Positions 8,125 through 16,871 of a stretch of DNA of 64,000 nucleotides are shown here, one piece after another. How positions within the stretch are numbered: the stretch's first letter is position 1; every line of letters begins with the position of its first letter. Location of the stretch: positions 620,001-684,000 of the forward strand of contig NZ_QJPK01000001.1 in assembly GCF_003259195.1 (NCBI RefSeq), in the 5' to 3' direction. The notes below the pieces were generated by a model. The model searched no databases. It was not told the DNA's origin and saw only the letters and a list, made by a program, of their open reading frames with translations. A program made the position numbers and the translations under genes. This DNA comes from Paracoccus sediminilitoris. Lineage in GTDB: Bacteria; Pseudomonadota; Alphaproteobacteria; Rhodobacterales; Rhodobacteraceae.

Positions 8125-9177
8125 TCAGGCGGGCGCCGGCCCGGGCCGCTTCTTCGCGCCGGTGCTGTCCCGCAGGATCAGCCGGCCCGTCACCAGCACT
8201 TTCATCGGGGGCTGGGGTCGGCTGCTGTTGATGATGTCGTCCAGCAGGTTCACGGCCATCGCACCGATCTGGCGCTTGGGAACATCGACCGTGGTCAGCG
8301 CGGGCGACAGCAGGCTGCTCATGGGCAGATTGTCAAAGCCCACCACGGCGACATCGCCCGGAATGCGGTGACCAAGTTCCTGCAGCGCACGCATCAGCCC
8401 ATGCGCGACAATGTCGTTCACGCAGAAATAGGCATCCGCAATACCGTCCTGCTCTGCTAGATGCTGTCTGGCCTGGGCATAGGCACCCTCACGCGTGGCC
8501 GCCACGCTCAGGATGTCCTGCCGGGCCACCTTGATGCCCAGACTGTCGCAGGCCCGGCGAAAGGCTTCGTCCCGCAGCCGGAAATTCGCCACATCCGAAT
8601 GGCTGCCGACAAACCCGATGCGTGCGAATCGGGCCGATTTCAGATGCGAGACAACCTCGAAGACGGCTTGATCATTGTCCATGTCCACGAAATTCGCGCT
8701 CAAGTGACGATGATAGGTGTCGATGAAGACGGTCGGGTGCCGATCGGGTGACAGCGCCTGGATATCATCCTCGGACAGCTCGGTGCCCAAAATCACCTGG
8801 CCCTGCACATCGCCCGTGTTCGACAGGACGGACATGTCCAGACCCTCATGCGCCACGACTTCCAGGGTGTAACCCCGACGCGTGGCGGCATGCGACATCC
8901 CGTCGATATAATCTGAAATGAAGTGATTGTGGTCGCGGTTCACCGTCTCGCCATGCTTGGACAGCTTGAGGAAACGCAGGGTCAGCGTGGCATCCGACCG
9001 GGTTCTGGATGGCCGGGGGGCATAGCCCAGTTCGGCGGCCGCGGCCAGCACGCGGTCGCGGGTGCCCTGTGTGATATCACCCTTGCCGTTCAGCACAAGC
9101 GATGCGGTCGAGGCCGAGATCCCGGCGCGTTCGGCCACCTGGCGCAACGTCACGGGCTTGCTGACTGGTCCATCCAT
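8125..9177 (-). CDS. LacI-family transcriptional regulator of the adjacent sugar operon
   Basis: Protein of 350 residues. The N-terminal helix-turn-helix and hinge are visible (VTLRQVAERAGISASTASLVLNG, residues 9-31), followed by a periplasmic-binding-protein-like effector domain with VIFIDTYHR-type and VAVVGFDNLPMSSLLSPALTTVDVP motifs typical of LacI/GalR. It is divergent from the ABC transporter, DhaKL and aldo/keto reductase operon, and the shared 171-base gap holds two TTTAcTAAA sites. The likely role is substrate-relieved repression of that operon. The effector is probably the transported sugar or polyol or a breakdown product. Confidence 0.9.
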   Translation of the reverse strand: MDGPVSKPVTLRQVAERAGISASTASLVLNGKGDITQGTRDRVLAAAAELGYAPRPSRTRSDATLTLRFLKLSKHGETVNRDHNHFISDYIDGMSHAATRRGYTLEVVAHEGLDMSVLSNTGDVQGQVILGTELSEDDIQALSPDRHPTVFIDTYHRHLSANFVDMDNDQAVFEVVSHLKSARFARIGFVGSHSDVANFRLRDEAFRRACDSLGIKVARQDILSVAATREGAYAQARQHLAEQDGIADAYFCVNDIVAHGLMRALQELGHRIPGDVAVVGFDNLPMSSLLSPALTTVDVPKRQIGAMAVNLLDDIINSSRPQPPMKVLVTGRLILRDSTGAKKRPGPAPA

Positions 9178-9298
9178 CCTTCGAATACCCGCTTTCTCAG
9201 ATTTCGGCTCTCATACAGGACCGACCGCCTCAAAGCCCAGCGCTCGTTGCGGTGTCCCCTCTACAAAGCCATTGCGCGACTGACAACTTGCTGCTAGC

Positions 9299-9332
9299 GT
9301 TTTACTAAATCAAGCGTAAGTTTTACTAAATC
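9299..9332. promoter_or_regulatory. Paired operator-like direct repeats upstream of the sugar ABC operon
   Basis: The 13-base sequence GTTTTACTAAATC occurs twice, at 9299-9311 and 9320-9332, 21 bases apart or two helical turns. Each copy contains the short palindrome TTTA-C-TAAA. The position, just before the GGGGAGGAG ribosome-binding site of the permease and facing the LacI gene, suggests binding sites for that repressor. Confidence 0.65.
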
Positions 9333-9348
9333 CTGGGGAGGAGAAATA

Positions 9349-10356
9349 GTGAGACGCGATGCGAACCTGCTGGTGCTGTGCGTTCTGAGCGTGGTGCTTC
9401 TGGCCCTTGGCGGGCTGGTGTCGGACGGCGCTTTCCTGTCGCCCTTCAATCTGCAATCCATGGCGACGCAGGTCCCCGAAATCGGCCTCTTGGCGATCGG
9501 CGTCATGCTGGCGATGTGCGCGGGCAATGGCGGTATCGACCTGTCGGGAATAGCGAATGCCAACATGTCCGGCGTCGCGGCGGGGATCGTCGCCATCTCT
9601 CTTTTCGACGCGACCGAGGCACCCGCCCTCTTCACCCTGACCTTTGCCTTGGGCTGCATGATCGTGGGCCTGCTGGCGGGGATCCTGAACGGGATCATCA
9701 TTTCCCGGTTCAACATCACCCCGATCCTGGCGACGCTGGGGACGCAGATGCTGTTCACCGGCGTCGCGGTGGTGCTGTCCGATGGCCGGTCCCTGACCAT
9801 CGGTGCGCCCGATCCCCTTTATGCCCTTGGAAACGGCGTGGTCTTCGGCCTGCCGATCAGCTTCCTGATCTTCGTCGCGATCGGGATCGCGCTGGCCGCT
9901 GTCCTGCGCCTGACCCCTTACGGCATGCGCCTGATGCTGACCGGCGCAAACCCCAAGGCCGCGGTCTATAGCGGGTTTCGCGGCGTGCGGATCATCACGA
10001 CGACCTATGCGATCTCGGGGCTGCTGGCGGGGATCGCGGGGATCATCATCGCGGCGCGCAACGTCAACGTGAAATGGGACTATGGCACGTCCTACCTGTT
10101 GGTCGCGATCCTGATCGCGGTGATGGCTGGGGTGCGCCCGCAGGGCGGCCATGGACGCGTCGTGAACGTGATTCTGGCGGCGGTGGTGCTGCAGCTGCTG
10201 TCCAGCCTGCTGAACTTCATCGGGTTGTCCAATTTTGTCCGAGATCTGGCCTGGGGGATCCTGCTGCTGTGTTTCCTGGCCGTGGCGCGCTTTGATCTGA
10301 TCAACCAGATCGCCGCCTTCGCACCTTCCCGGCGTCTCCCTCGCGCCGCGGAATGA
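9349..10356 (+). CDS. Sugar ABC transporter permease (RbsC-like), first copy
   Basis: Membrane protein of 335 residues with 8-10 hydrophobic segments and the branched-chain/sugar permease (BPD_transp_2) character. Supporting motifs are GGIDLSGIANANMSG, corresponding to the conserved GGIDLS loop, GILNGIIISRFNITPILATLGT and a C-terminal GLSNFVRDLAWGILLL. Start is GTG with a strong GGGGAGGAG site 5 bases upstream. First gene of a seven-gene operon. Together with the permease at 13039 it would form the heterodimeric channel of a CUT2-type sugar importer. Confidence 0.9.
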   Translation: MRRDANLLVLCVLSVVLLALGGLVSDGAFLSPFNLQSMATQVPEIGLLAIGVMLAMCAGNGGIDLSGIANANMSGVAAGIVAISLFDATEAPALFTLTFALGCMIVGLLAGILNGIIISRFNITPILATLGTQMLFTGVAVVLSDGRSLTIGAPDPLYALGNGVVFGLPISFLIFVAIGIALAAVLRLTPYGMRLMLTGANPKAAVYSGFRGVRIITTTYAISGLLAGIAGIIIAARNVNVKWDYGTSYLLVAILIAVMAGVRPQGGHGRVVNVILAAVVLQLLSSLLNFIGLSNFVRDLAWGILLLCFLAVARFDLINQIAAFAPSRRLPRAAE

Positions 10357-10392
10357 CGGGAGGATGAGGGTTTTCTACTGAGGAGATAGAAA

Positions 10393-11409
10393 ATGACCAC
10401 CAGACATCACGCGCTGACCACCGGCCTGAAGGCCGCCCTTCTGACCACGGTGATGACCGTGGCGGGATCGGCCGCATGGGCGCAGGACGGCAAGACCATC
10501 ACCACCGTCGTGAAGATCAGCGGCATCCCGTGGTTCGACCGCATGGAAACCGGCGTCGACCTCTATGCCGAGGAACATCCCGAGATGACCATCTCTCAGG
10601 TCGGTCCCGCCACGGCGGATTCGGCCCAGCAGCTGCAGATCGTCCAGGATCTGATTGCCCGGGGCACCGACGCCCTGGCCGTCGTGCCGATGGACCCCGG
10701 CGTCCTGGAAGGCCTGCTGAAGCGCGCCATCGACCGCGGCACCATCGTCGTGACACACGAGGCCGACAACCAGGTCAACACGATGGCTAATATCGAGGCC
10801 TTCGACAACGCCGAATACGGCACGGCGCTGAACGAACGGCTGGCCGAATGCATGGGCCAGGAAGGCAAGTGGACGACCTTCGTGGGGTCCCTGGGCAGCC
10901 GCACGCACATGCAATGGGTCGGCGCCGGAGAGGAGAACGCCGCCAAGTATCCCGGCATGGAACTGGTCGATCCGAACAACGAATCCTTCGACGATGCCAA
11001 TGGCACCTACGAGACCGCCAAGGAGATCCTGCGCAAGCATCCCGACATCAAGGGCTTCCAGACCTCGGCCGGCAATGACGTCCTGGGCGTTGGTCGCGCG
11101 ATCGAGGAAGCGGGCCTGACCGGCAAGGTCTGCCTTGTGGGCACCGGCCTGCCGAACCCGTCGGCGGCCTATCTGGACAGCGGCGCCATCACCGCCATTG
11201 GTTTCTGGGACCCGCAAAAGGCTGGCATGGCGATGAACGAGGTCGCCCGCATCCTGCTGGAGGGTGGCGAGCTGACAGATGGCATGGACCTGGGCGTCGA
11301 AGGCTATGAGTCGGTGTCGGTCACCCAAGGCGCCGGCGACGGCAAGCTGGTGGTCGGCAACGGCATGGTGATCGTCGACAAGGACACCTACGCCGAGCGC
11401 CTGTTCTGA
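10393..11409 (+). CDS. Periplasmic sugar-binding protein of the CUT2 ABC transporter
   Basis: Protein of 338 residues with a signal peptide ending at SAAWAQ (about residue 31) and a type I periplasmic-binding fold. Seen are KISGIPWFDRMETGVDLYAEEH, DLIARGTDALAVVPMDPGVLEGLLKRA and GVGRAIEEAGLTGKVCLVGTGLPNPSAAYLDSGAITAIGFWDPQKAG (overlapping stretches quoted in part), the pattern of RhaS/LsrB/autoinducer-2-like binding proteins. It captures the substrate for the flanking permeases. The gene is followed by a strong stem-loop at 11427, which probably raises its mRNA level relative to the membrane parts. Substrate not determinable; the kinase genes downstream favour a short-chain polyol or ketose. 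Confidence 0.9.
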   Translation: MTTRHHALTTGLKAALLTTVMTVAGSAAWAQDGKTITTVVKISGIPWFDRMETGVDLYAEEHPEMTISQVGPATADSAQQLQIVQDLIARGTDALAVVPMDPGVLEGLLKRAIDRGTIVVTHEADNQVNTMANIEAFDNAEYGTALNERLAECMGQEGKWTTFVGSLGSRTHMQWVGAGEENAAKYPGMELVDPNNESFDDANGTYETAKEILRKHPDIKGFQTSAGNDVLGVGRAIEEAGLTGKVCLVGTGLPNPSAAYLDSGAITAIGFWDPQKAGMAMNEVARILLEGGELTDGMDLGVEGYESVSVTQGAGDGKLVVGNGMVIVDKDTYAERLF

Positions 11410-11426
11410 TCGTCTGTTCCTGACTG

Positions 11427-11458
11427 GGACCGCCCGGCCCTATCCGTCCGGGCGGTCC
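11427..11458 (+). other. Intercistronic stem-loop after the binding-protein gene
   Basis: GGACCGCCCGG pairs perfectly with CCGGGCGGTCC (11-bp stem, 10-base loop). There is no T run, so it is more likely an mRNA 3'-end stabiliser or partial attenuator that keeps the binding protein in excess. Confidence 0.75.
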
Positions 11459-11494
11459 GACATCACGACATCGCCCCCAAGGGAGCCTTCTTCG

Positions 11495-13042
11495 ATGAAA
11501 GACCGATCCAGTTCCGACGCCCCCTTCCTGGAGCTTCGCGGCATCCACAAGCGGTTCGGCGGCGTGCGCGCCCTTTCCGGGGTCGATCTGACGATCGAGG
11601 CGGGAAAGGCCTATCATCTGCTGGGTGAGAATGGCTGCGGCAAAAGCACCGTCATCAAGATCATGTCGGGCGCCCATGCCCCGACCGAGGGCAGCATCTT
11701 TCTGGACGGCGCACTGATTCCCAAGCTGACGCCCATGGCCGCGCTGGAGGCCGGGATCGAGACCGTCTATCAGGACCTGTCGCTGTTGCCGAACCTGACG
11801 GTGGCCGAAAACGTCGCCTTGGGCGAACAGCTGGTGGCCGGGCATGGCCGCCTGCTGCGGTTCCTGGACCGGCAGCGCGTCCATGACACGGCCGCCGCCG
11901 CGCTGAGCAAGGTGGGGCTGGACCCTGACCGGGCACTGATGAACAGCGTCGTGGGCGATCTGCCCCTGGCGATCCGTCAGCGCGTCGCCATCGCCCGCGC
12001 CATCGCCGCCGAGGCGCGCCTGGTGATCATGGACGAACCGACCACGTCCCTGACCCGGCACGAGGTCGAAACGCTGATCGAGGTGGTCAACCGGCTGCTG
12101 GACAGCAATGTCGCGGTCCTGTTCGTGACCCACAAGCTGGAGGAATGCTATCGCATCGGCGGGGATGCCATCGTGTTCCGCGACGGGCTCAGCGTGGCGC
12201 AAGGCCCCATCGAGGGCTTTACCCGCGGGCAACTTGCCGAGTTGATGACCGGCCGCGCCATCGAATCCGTGCGTTACCGGAAGGGCGCCCCGGAACCGAA
12301 GGTGCTGCTGACCGCGACGCGGCTTGGCCGTTCGGGAAGCTTTCGCGACATCAGCTTCAGCCTGCATCGCGGCGAGATCCTGGGGATCACCGGATTGTCC
12401 GATTCGGGCCGCAACGAACTGGCCATGGCCTTGGCGGGCCACCTGCCGATCGATGCGGGCACCATCAGCCTGGACGACAGACCGGTCAGCATCGGGTCCC
12501 CGTCCGAAGCCATCGACCACGGCATCGGCTATGTCCCCGAAGACCGCCTGTCCGAAGGGCTGTTCATCGAAAAATCCATCCTGGAAAATTCCGTGCCGCT
12601 GATCCTGAGCCGCATCGCCAGCCGTTTCGGCCTGATCGATCGCGGCAAGGGCCGCGAGGCCGCCCACCGGATCGCCGCCGAGATGAAGCTGAACACCGCC
12701 GATATCGACCTTCCCGCCGGCGCCCTGTCGGGCGGCAACCAGCAGCGCGTCCTGATCGGTCGCTGGCTGAGCATCGACCCGCGCCTGCTGATCCTTCACG
12801 GCCCCACGGTCGGCGTCGACGTGGGGTCCAAGGAAACCATCTTCCGCGCGATCCAGGACATGGCCGACCGCGGGATCGGGCTGCTGATCGTGTCGGACGA
12901 CCTGCCGGAGCTGCTTCAGAATTGCGACCGCATCCTGGTGATGAATGCCGGCCGCATCGTCGAGGATCTTCGCGCCACCGATGTGGACGAGGATCGCATC
13001 TATCAATCCATGCTGGCCAGCCAGAGCGAGCTTGCAGAATGA
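11495..13042 (+). CDS. Double-domain sugar ABC transporter ATPase (RbsA/MglA type)
   Basis: Protein of 515 residues with two fused nucleotide-binding domains. The first has Walker A GENGCGKST and Walker B VIMDEPTTSLT, but its signature loop reads LPLAIRQRV instead of LSxGxxQ. The second has a degenerate Walker A (TGLSDSGRN), an intact LSGGNQQRV signature, and a Walker B of LLILHGPTVGVDVG in which the catalytic Asp-Glu pair is replaced by His-Gly. Thus one composite catalytic site is expected: first-domain Walker motifs with the second-domain signature. Asymmetry is common in this family, though loss of the second Asp-Glu is marked here. Its TGA overlaps the ATG of the next permease. Confidence 0.93.
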   Translation: MKDRSSSDAPFLELRGIHKRFGGVRALSGVDLTIEAGKAYHLLGENGCGKSTVIKIMSGAHAPTEGSIFLDGALIPKLTPMAALEAGIETVYQDLSLLPNLTVAENVALGEQLVAGHGRLLRFLDRQRVHDTAAAALSKVGLDPDRALMNSVVGDLPLAIRQRVAIARAIAAEARLVIMDEPTTSLTRHEVETLIEVVNRLLDSNVAVLFVTHKLEECYRIGGDAIVFRDGLSVAQGPIEGFTRGQLAELMTGRAIESVRYRKGAPEPKVLLTATRLGRSGSFRDISFSLHRGEILGITGLSDSGRNELAMALAGHLPIDAGTISLDDRPVSIGSPSEAIDHGIGYVPEDRLSEGLFIEKSILENSVPLILSRIASRFGLIDRGKGREAAHRIAAEMKLNTADIDLPAGALSGGNQQRVLIGRWLSIDPRLLILHGPTVGVDVGSKETIFRAIQDMADRGIGLLIVSDDLPELLQNCDRILVMNAGRIVEDLRATDVDEDRIYQSMLASQSELAE

Positions 13043-14097
13043 CCGTGGTGCAGCACATGAACGACCCCCTCTCCGACAGCAGCGGAAAAACCGCCCCAGG
13101 CCGGCGCGCGCCCAGGCTCTTTTCCTTCCTGCAGGCCCATCCCGAAGCGGTCAGCCTGCTGCTGCTGGTCCTGATCTGCGCCTCGGTCGCCGCCATCAAC
13201 CCGGCCTTCCTGCAGCCCTCGTCGCTGATCGACATGGGCCGCGCCAGCGTGGTGACCGGCCTCTTCGCCCTGGGCGTCTTCACGGTGCTGGCCTCGGGCG
13301 GCATCGACGTATCGTTTCCGGCCGTGGGTGCGGTGGCCATGTACGGGATCAGCACGCTGGTCCTCAACGTCTTTCCCGACATGCCTATGGCGCTGATCAT
13401 CCTGCTTTGCGTCGGCGTCGGCGTTTTGCTGGGGGCCGTGAACGGGGTGCTGGTCCATGAACTCAGGGCCCCCGCGCTGATCGTGACCATCGGCACGCTT
13501 TATGTCTTTCGCGGCGTCCTGCTGGTCTTTGTCGGAACGGTCTGGCTGATGGAACTGCCACCGCAGATGGTCGCCTTTGGGCAGTGGTCGCTGATCGACA
13601 TCACCACCAGCAGCGGCGTCACGGTCAGCCTTCCGGTCTATTTTCTCAGCCTGCCGCTGGCGGGGGTGCTGACCTGGTTCGTCTTGAACCGCACGCTGAT
13701 GGGTCGCGCCATCTTCGCGGTCGGCGGCAAGGCGGATGTCGCCGACAGGCTGGGCTACAACCTGCGCGCGGTGCATGTCTTCGCCTTCGCCTTTGCGGGC
13801 GGCCTGGCGGGGATGGCGGGCGCCATCCAGGCCTCGGCCAATCGCATGGCCAACCCGTTCGATTTCGCCGGAACCGAGATCATCGTGATCGCGGCGGTGA
13901 TCCTGGGCGGGGCGCGGATCACCGGCGGCACGGGATCGGTCCTGGGCACGGTGATCGGCGTCCTGCTGGTAACCGTCGTGAACAACGTGCTGGTCCTCGT
14001 GGGGATTCCCAGCACCTGGCAACGCGTCGTCGTCGGCGCCTTCATCCTGCTTGCCGCAGCCTTCTTCGTCTTGCGCGACCGCAAGACCAACATCTGA
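13039..14097 (+). CDS. Sugar ABC transporter permease (RbsC-like), second copy
   Basis: Membrane protein of 352 residues with about ten hydrophobic segments. The motifs ASGGIDVSFPAVGAVAMYG, NGVLVHELRAPALIVTIGTLYVFRG (part) and GGARITGGTGSVLGTVIGVLL match the sugar-permease branch of BPD_transp_2. The ATG overlaps the ATPase stop (ATGA); a start seven codons later (MNDPLS) is possible. It pairs with the permease at 9349 around the double ATPase. The two permeases differ considerably, so a heterodimer is expected. Confidence 0.9.
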   Translation: MTVVQHMNDPLSDSSGKTAPGRRAPRLFSFLQAHPEAVSLLLLVLICASVAAINPAFLQPSSLIDMGRASVVTGLFALGVFTVLASGGIDVSFPAVGAVAMYGISTLVLNVFPDMPMALIILLCVGVGVLLGAVNGVLVHELRAPALIVTIGTLYVFRGVLLVFVGTVWLMELPPQMVAFGQWSLIDITTSSGVTVSLPVYFLSLPLAGVLTWFVLNRTLMGRAIFAVGGKADVADRLGYNLRAVHVFAFAFAGGLAGMAGAIQASANRMANPFDFAGTEIIVIAAVILGGARITGGTGSVLGTVIGVLLVTVVNNVLVLVGIPSTWQRVVVGAFILLAAAFFVLRDRKTNI

Positions 14098-14112
14098 GAC
14101 CCGGAGAGACCA

Positions 14113-15114
14113 ATGAAGAAGTTCATCAACGACCCCGAGCATTTCGTCGACGAGATGCTGGAGGGCATCTATCTGGCCCACCCAGAGGTGACGCATGTCG
14201 GCGACGACCTGCGCTGCTTTGTCCGCACCGAACCGGTTCCCGGCAAGGTCGGACTGGTGACGGGCGGCGGTTCGGGGCACCTGCCGCTGTTCCTGGGCTT
14301 TGTGGGGCACAATATGCTGGACGGCGCGGGCGTGGGCGGCGTGTTTCAGTCGCCATCATCCGAACAGGTGCTGGAGGTGACCCGCCATGTCGACCAGGGG
14401 GCGGGCGTGCTCTATCTCTATGGGAACTATACCGGCGACCTGATGAATTTCGACATGGCCGGTGAACTGGCCGGTCTGGAAGACATCCAGACCATGACCG
14501 TGCTGGGCCGCGACGACGTCGCCTCCTCGGTCGTCGGAGAGAAACACAAGCGTCGCGGCGTGGCCGGGATCTTTTTCGCCTACAAGGCCGCCGGGGCCGC
14601 CGCCGCCGCGATGCACCCCCTGGCCGAGGTAGCCCGCCTGACCCAGAAGGCCAGCGACCGCACCCGCACCATCGGCGTGGCGCTGTCACCCTGCATCGTC
14701 CCCGAGGTGGGTCGGCCCAGCTTCCAGATCGGCGAGGACGAGATGGAGATCGGCATGGGCATCCATGGCGAACCCGGCATCACCCGCAAGACACTGACCC
14801 CTGCCGATCCGATGGTCGACGAGATGATGGCGCGCATTCTGGCCGAACAGACCTATGACACCGAAGGCGACGTCGCCGTGCTGATCAACGGCCTGGGGGC
14901 GACGCCGCTGGAGGAGCTGTACGTCATCTATCGCCGCACCGCACAGGTGCTGGAACAGGCCGGCGCCCGCATCAAGCACGTCTTTATCGGGGAATTCGCG
15001 ACGTCTATGGAAATGGCTGGGGCCTCCATCTCGGTCCTGCAGCTGGATGACGAATTGGAACCGCTGATCGCGATGGATGCGAACACGCCGTTCTTCAAGC
15101 ATATCGCGCGCTGA
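14113..15114 (+). CDS. DhaK-like kinase subunit (dihydroxyacetone/tetrulose kinase family)
   Basis: Protein of 333 residues of the DhaK fold. Conserved active-site features are GGGSGHLPLFLGFVG (GSGH substrate loop), NYTGDLMNF with the catalytic-pocket Asp, and MGIHGEPGI with the His that binds the ketose covalently as a hemiaminal. The loop reads SGHLP where dihydroxyacetone kinases have SGHEP, which points to a relative acting on another ketose. The next gene supplies the DhaL ATP-binding subunit. No phosphotransfer DhaM gene is present, so ATP is the likely phosphoryl donor. In other bacteria DhaK/DhaL pairs beside CUT2 transporters act on erythrulose or similar sugars; here that is inference. 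Confidence 0.88.
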   Translation: MKKFINDPEHFVDEMLEGIYLAHPEVTHVGDDLRCFVRTEPVPGKVGLVTGGGSGHLPLFLGFVGHNMLDGAGVGGVFQSPSSEQVLEVTRHVDQGAGVLYLYGNYTGDLMNFDMAGELAGLEDIQTMTVLGRDDVASSVVGEKHKRRGVAGIFFAYKAAGAAAAAMHPLAEVARLTQKASDRTRTIGVALSPCIVPEVGRPSFQIGEDEMEIGMGIHGEPGITRKTLTPADPMVDEMMARILAEQTYDTEGDVAVLINGLGATPLEELYVIYRRTAQVLEQAGARIKHVFIGEFATSMEMAGASISVLQLDDELEPLIAMDANTPFFKHIAR

Positions 15115-15122
15115 GGGAGGAC

Positions 15123-15767
15123 ATGATGGAAAAGATCACATCGCAGGACATTCCGCGCCTGTTTACGCGCCTGTCCGAGGTTTTTGCCGCCCAGAAGGAA
15201 GCGCTGATCACGCTGGATGGCCATGTCGGCGACAGCGATCTGGGTCTGACCATGGCCAAGGGCTTTGCCGCCGCCGACAAGGCGATGGCCGATCTGGGCG
15301 ATGCCCCGATCGACGCACAGTTCAAGGCGGCGGGGGCCGCCATCGCCCGCGCCGCGCCCTCGACCATGGGGACGCTGATGGCGACGGGGTTTTTGCGCGG
15401 GTCGGCTGCGGCCAAGGATTGCGACGCCCTGGGCACGGCGCAGATGGCGCAGTTCTGGGTTGCCTTCCGCGATGGGGTCGCACAGCGCGGCCGCGCGCAG
15501 GTCGGTGACAAGACCGTCCTGGACGTGCTGCACCCCATTGCCGAAACCCTGACCGCCCAGGCCGATGCGGGCGCGGACCTGACCACGGCCTTGGACGCTG
15601 CACATGCCAGGGCCGTGACCGCGCTGGAGGAGACCAAGGATCTGGTCGCACAGCACGGCAAGGCGGCGGCATTCCAGGAAAAGACCCGCGGCATCCAGGA
15701 TGCCGGCAGCACCGTTGCGGTCATCCTGATCCAGACCTTTGCCGAATTCGTGCAGGGCAAATCCTGA
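15123..15767 (+). CDS. DhaL-like ATP-binding kinase subunit
   Basis: Protein of 214 residues. The Mg-nucleotide loop reads LDGHVGDSDLGLTMAKGF, equivalent to the Asp-rich GDGDHG loop of DhaL with Ser and Leu replacing Gly and His but the Asp residues kept. ARAAPSTMGTLMATGF and DVLHPIAETL correspond to the Ser-Thr-Met and DVLxP motifs of the family. It starts eight bases after dhaK with a GGGAGG site, so equal amounts of both subunits are likely. It would provide ADP/ATP for phosphorylation of the ketose held by the upstream subunit. Confidence 0.88.
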   Translation: MMEKITSQDIPRLFTRLSEVFAAQKEALITLDGHVGDSDLGLTMAKGFAAADKAMADLGDAPIDAQFKAAGAAIARAAPSTMGTLMATGFLRGSAAAKDCDALGTAQMAQFWVAFRDGVAQRGRAQVGDKTVLDVLHPIAETLTAQADAGADLTTALDAAHARAVTALEETKDLVAQHGKAAAFQEKTRGIQDAGSTVAVILIQTFAEFVQGKS

Positions 15768-15788
15768 TCCCGACCAAAGGAGAGCAGA

Positions 15789-16844
15789 ATGGAATACAGA
15801 ACCCTGGGACGCAGCGGGCTGAAGGTTTCGGCCTTGGCGATGGGCACGTTTTCGTTCGGAGGCCGCGGACCCTTCGCCGCCATCGCCAGCCAGGGCGTGC
15901 CCGAAGCCGCACGTCTGATCGATTGCTGCATCGCGAACGGCGTGAACCTGATCGACACCGCCAACATGTATTCGACGGGCCTGTCCGAGGAGATCGTGGG
16001 CGAGGTCATGGCAGACCGCAGCCCGGACATCCTGATCTCGTCCAAGGCCAGGATGCGGATCGGCGACGGCCCGAATGACGAAGGTGCCAGCCGCTGGCAC
16101 CTGATCCGCGAATGCGAACGGTCGCTGAAACGGCTGCGGCGCGACCATATCGACATCTATCACATCCACGAATGGGACGGGCAGACCCCGGTCGAGGAGA
16201 CGATGGAGGCGCTGGACACCTTGGTCCGGCAGGGCAAGATACGCTATGCGGGCTGTTCGAACTATACCGGCTGGCAGATCATGAAGTCGCTGATGGCCAG
16301 CGACCGCGGACATTTCCAGCGCTTCGTCACCCAGCAGATCCACTATACCCTGGAGGCGCGCGAGGCGGAATACGAGCTGTTGCCGCTGTCGGTGGACCAA
16401 GGCATCGGCGTCACCGTCTGGAGCCCGCTGGCCGCGGGCCTTCTTAGTGGCAAGCACACGCGCCAGCAGCCCGTCGCCCCGGGCAGCCGCCAGGACCGGG
16501 GCTGGTCCGAACCGCCCATCCGCGATCAGAACCGCCTGTGGCGGATCGTCGACGTCCTGAACGACATCGCCGCCGCGCATGACGTCCAAGCGGCGCAGGT
16601 GGCCCTGGCCTGGACACTGACGCGCCCGGCGGTGGCGTCGCTGATCGTCGGTGGCACATCGACCGCGCAGTTCGAGGCGAACTTCCGGGCGCTGGACCTG
16701 ACCCTGACGCCCGAGGATCTTCGGCGCCTGGATGACGTCAGCCAGCCGCCGCAGATCTATCCGCTTTGGCACCAATCGCAATTCGCCGCGCCACGCTTCG
16801 GGGCTGCCGACAGGGCCTTTGCCGTCGATCCCGGAACCTCGTGA
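15789..16844 (+). CDS. Aldo/keto reductase
   Basis: Protein of 351 residues, an (alpha/beta)8-barrel NADPH oxidoreductase. The catalytic tetrad is visible: Asp and Tyr in NLIDTANMYSTGLSEE, Lys in ILISSKARMR and His in IYHIHEWDG. The C-terminal VALAWTLTRPAVASLIVGGTS is the typical cofactor end. Last gene of the operon, 21 bases after the DhaL-like gene. It could interconvert a polyol and the ketose phosphorylated by the DhaKL pair, or reduce a toxic aldehyde; the sequence alone does not decide. Confidence 0.9.
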   Translation: MEYRTLGRSGLKVSALAMGTFSFGGRGPFAAIASQGVPEAARLIDCCIANGVNLIDTANMYSTGLSEEIVGEVMADRSPDILISSKARMRIGDGPNDEGASRWHLIRECERSLKRLRRDHIDIYHIHEWDGQTPVEETMEALDTLVRQGKIRYAGCSNYTGWQIMKSLMASDRGHFQRFVTQQIHYTLEAREAEYELLPLSVDQGIGVTVWSPLAAGLLSGKHTRQQPVAPGSRQDRGWSEPPIRDQNRLWRIVDVLNDIAAAHDVQAAQVALAWTLTRPAVASLIVGGTSTAQFEANFRALDLTLTPEDLRRLDDVSQPPQIYPLWHQSQFAAPRFGAADRAFAVDPGTS

Positions 16845-16871
16845 CACGCCACCCACGATGCGGAACAGGGA

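Noticed and set aside
11321-13006. Open frame of 561 codons on the minus strand
   Set aside because: Antisense to the ABC ATPase with intact Walker A and signature motifs.
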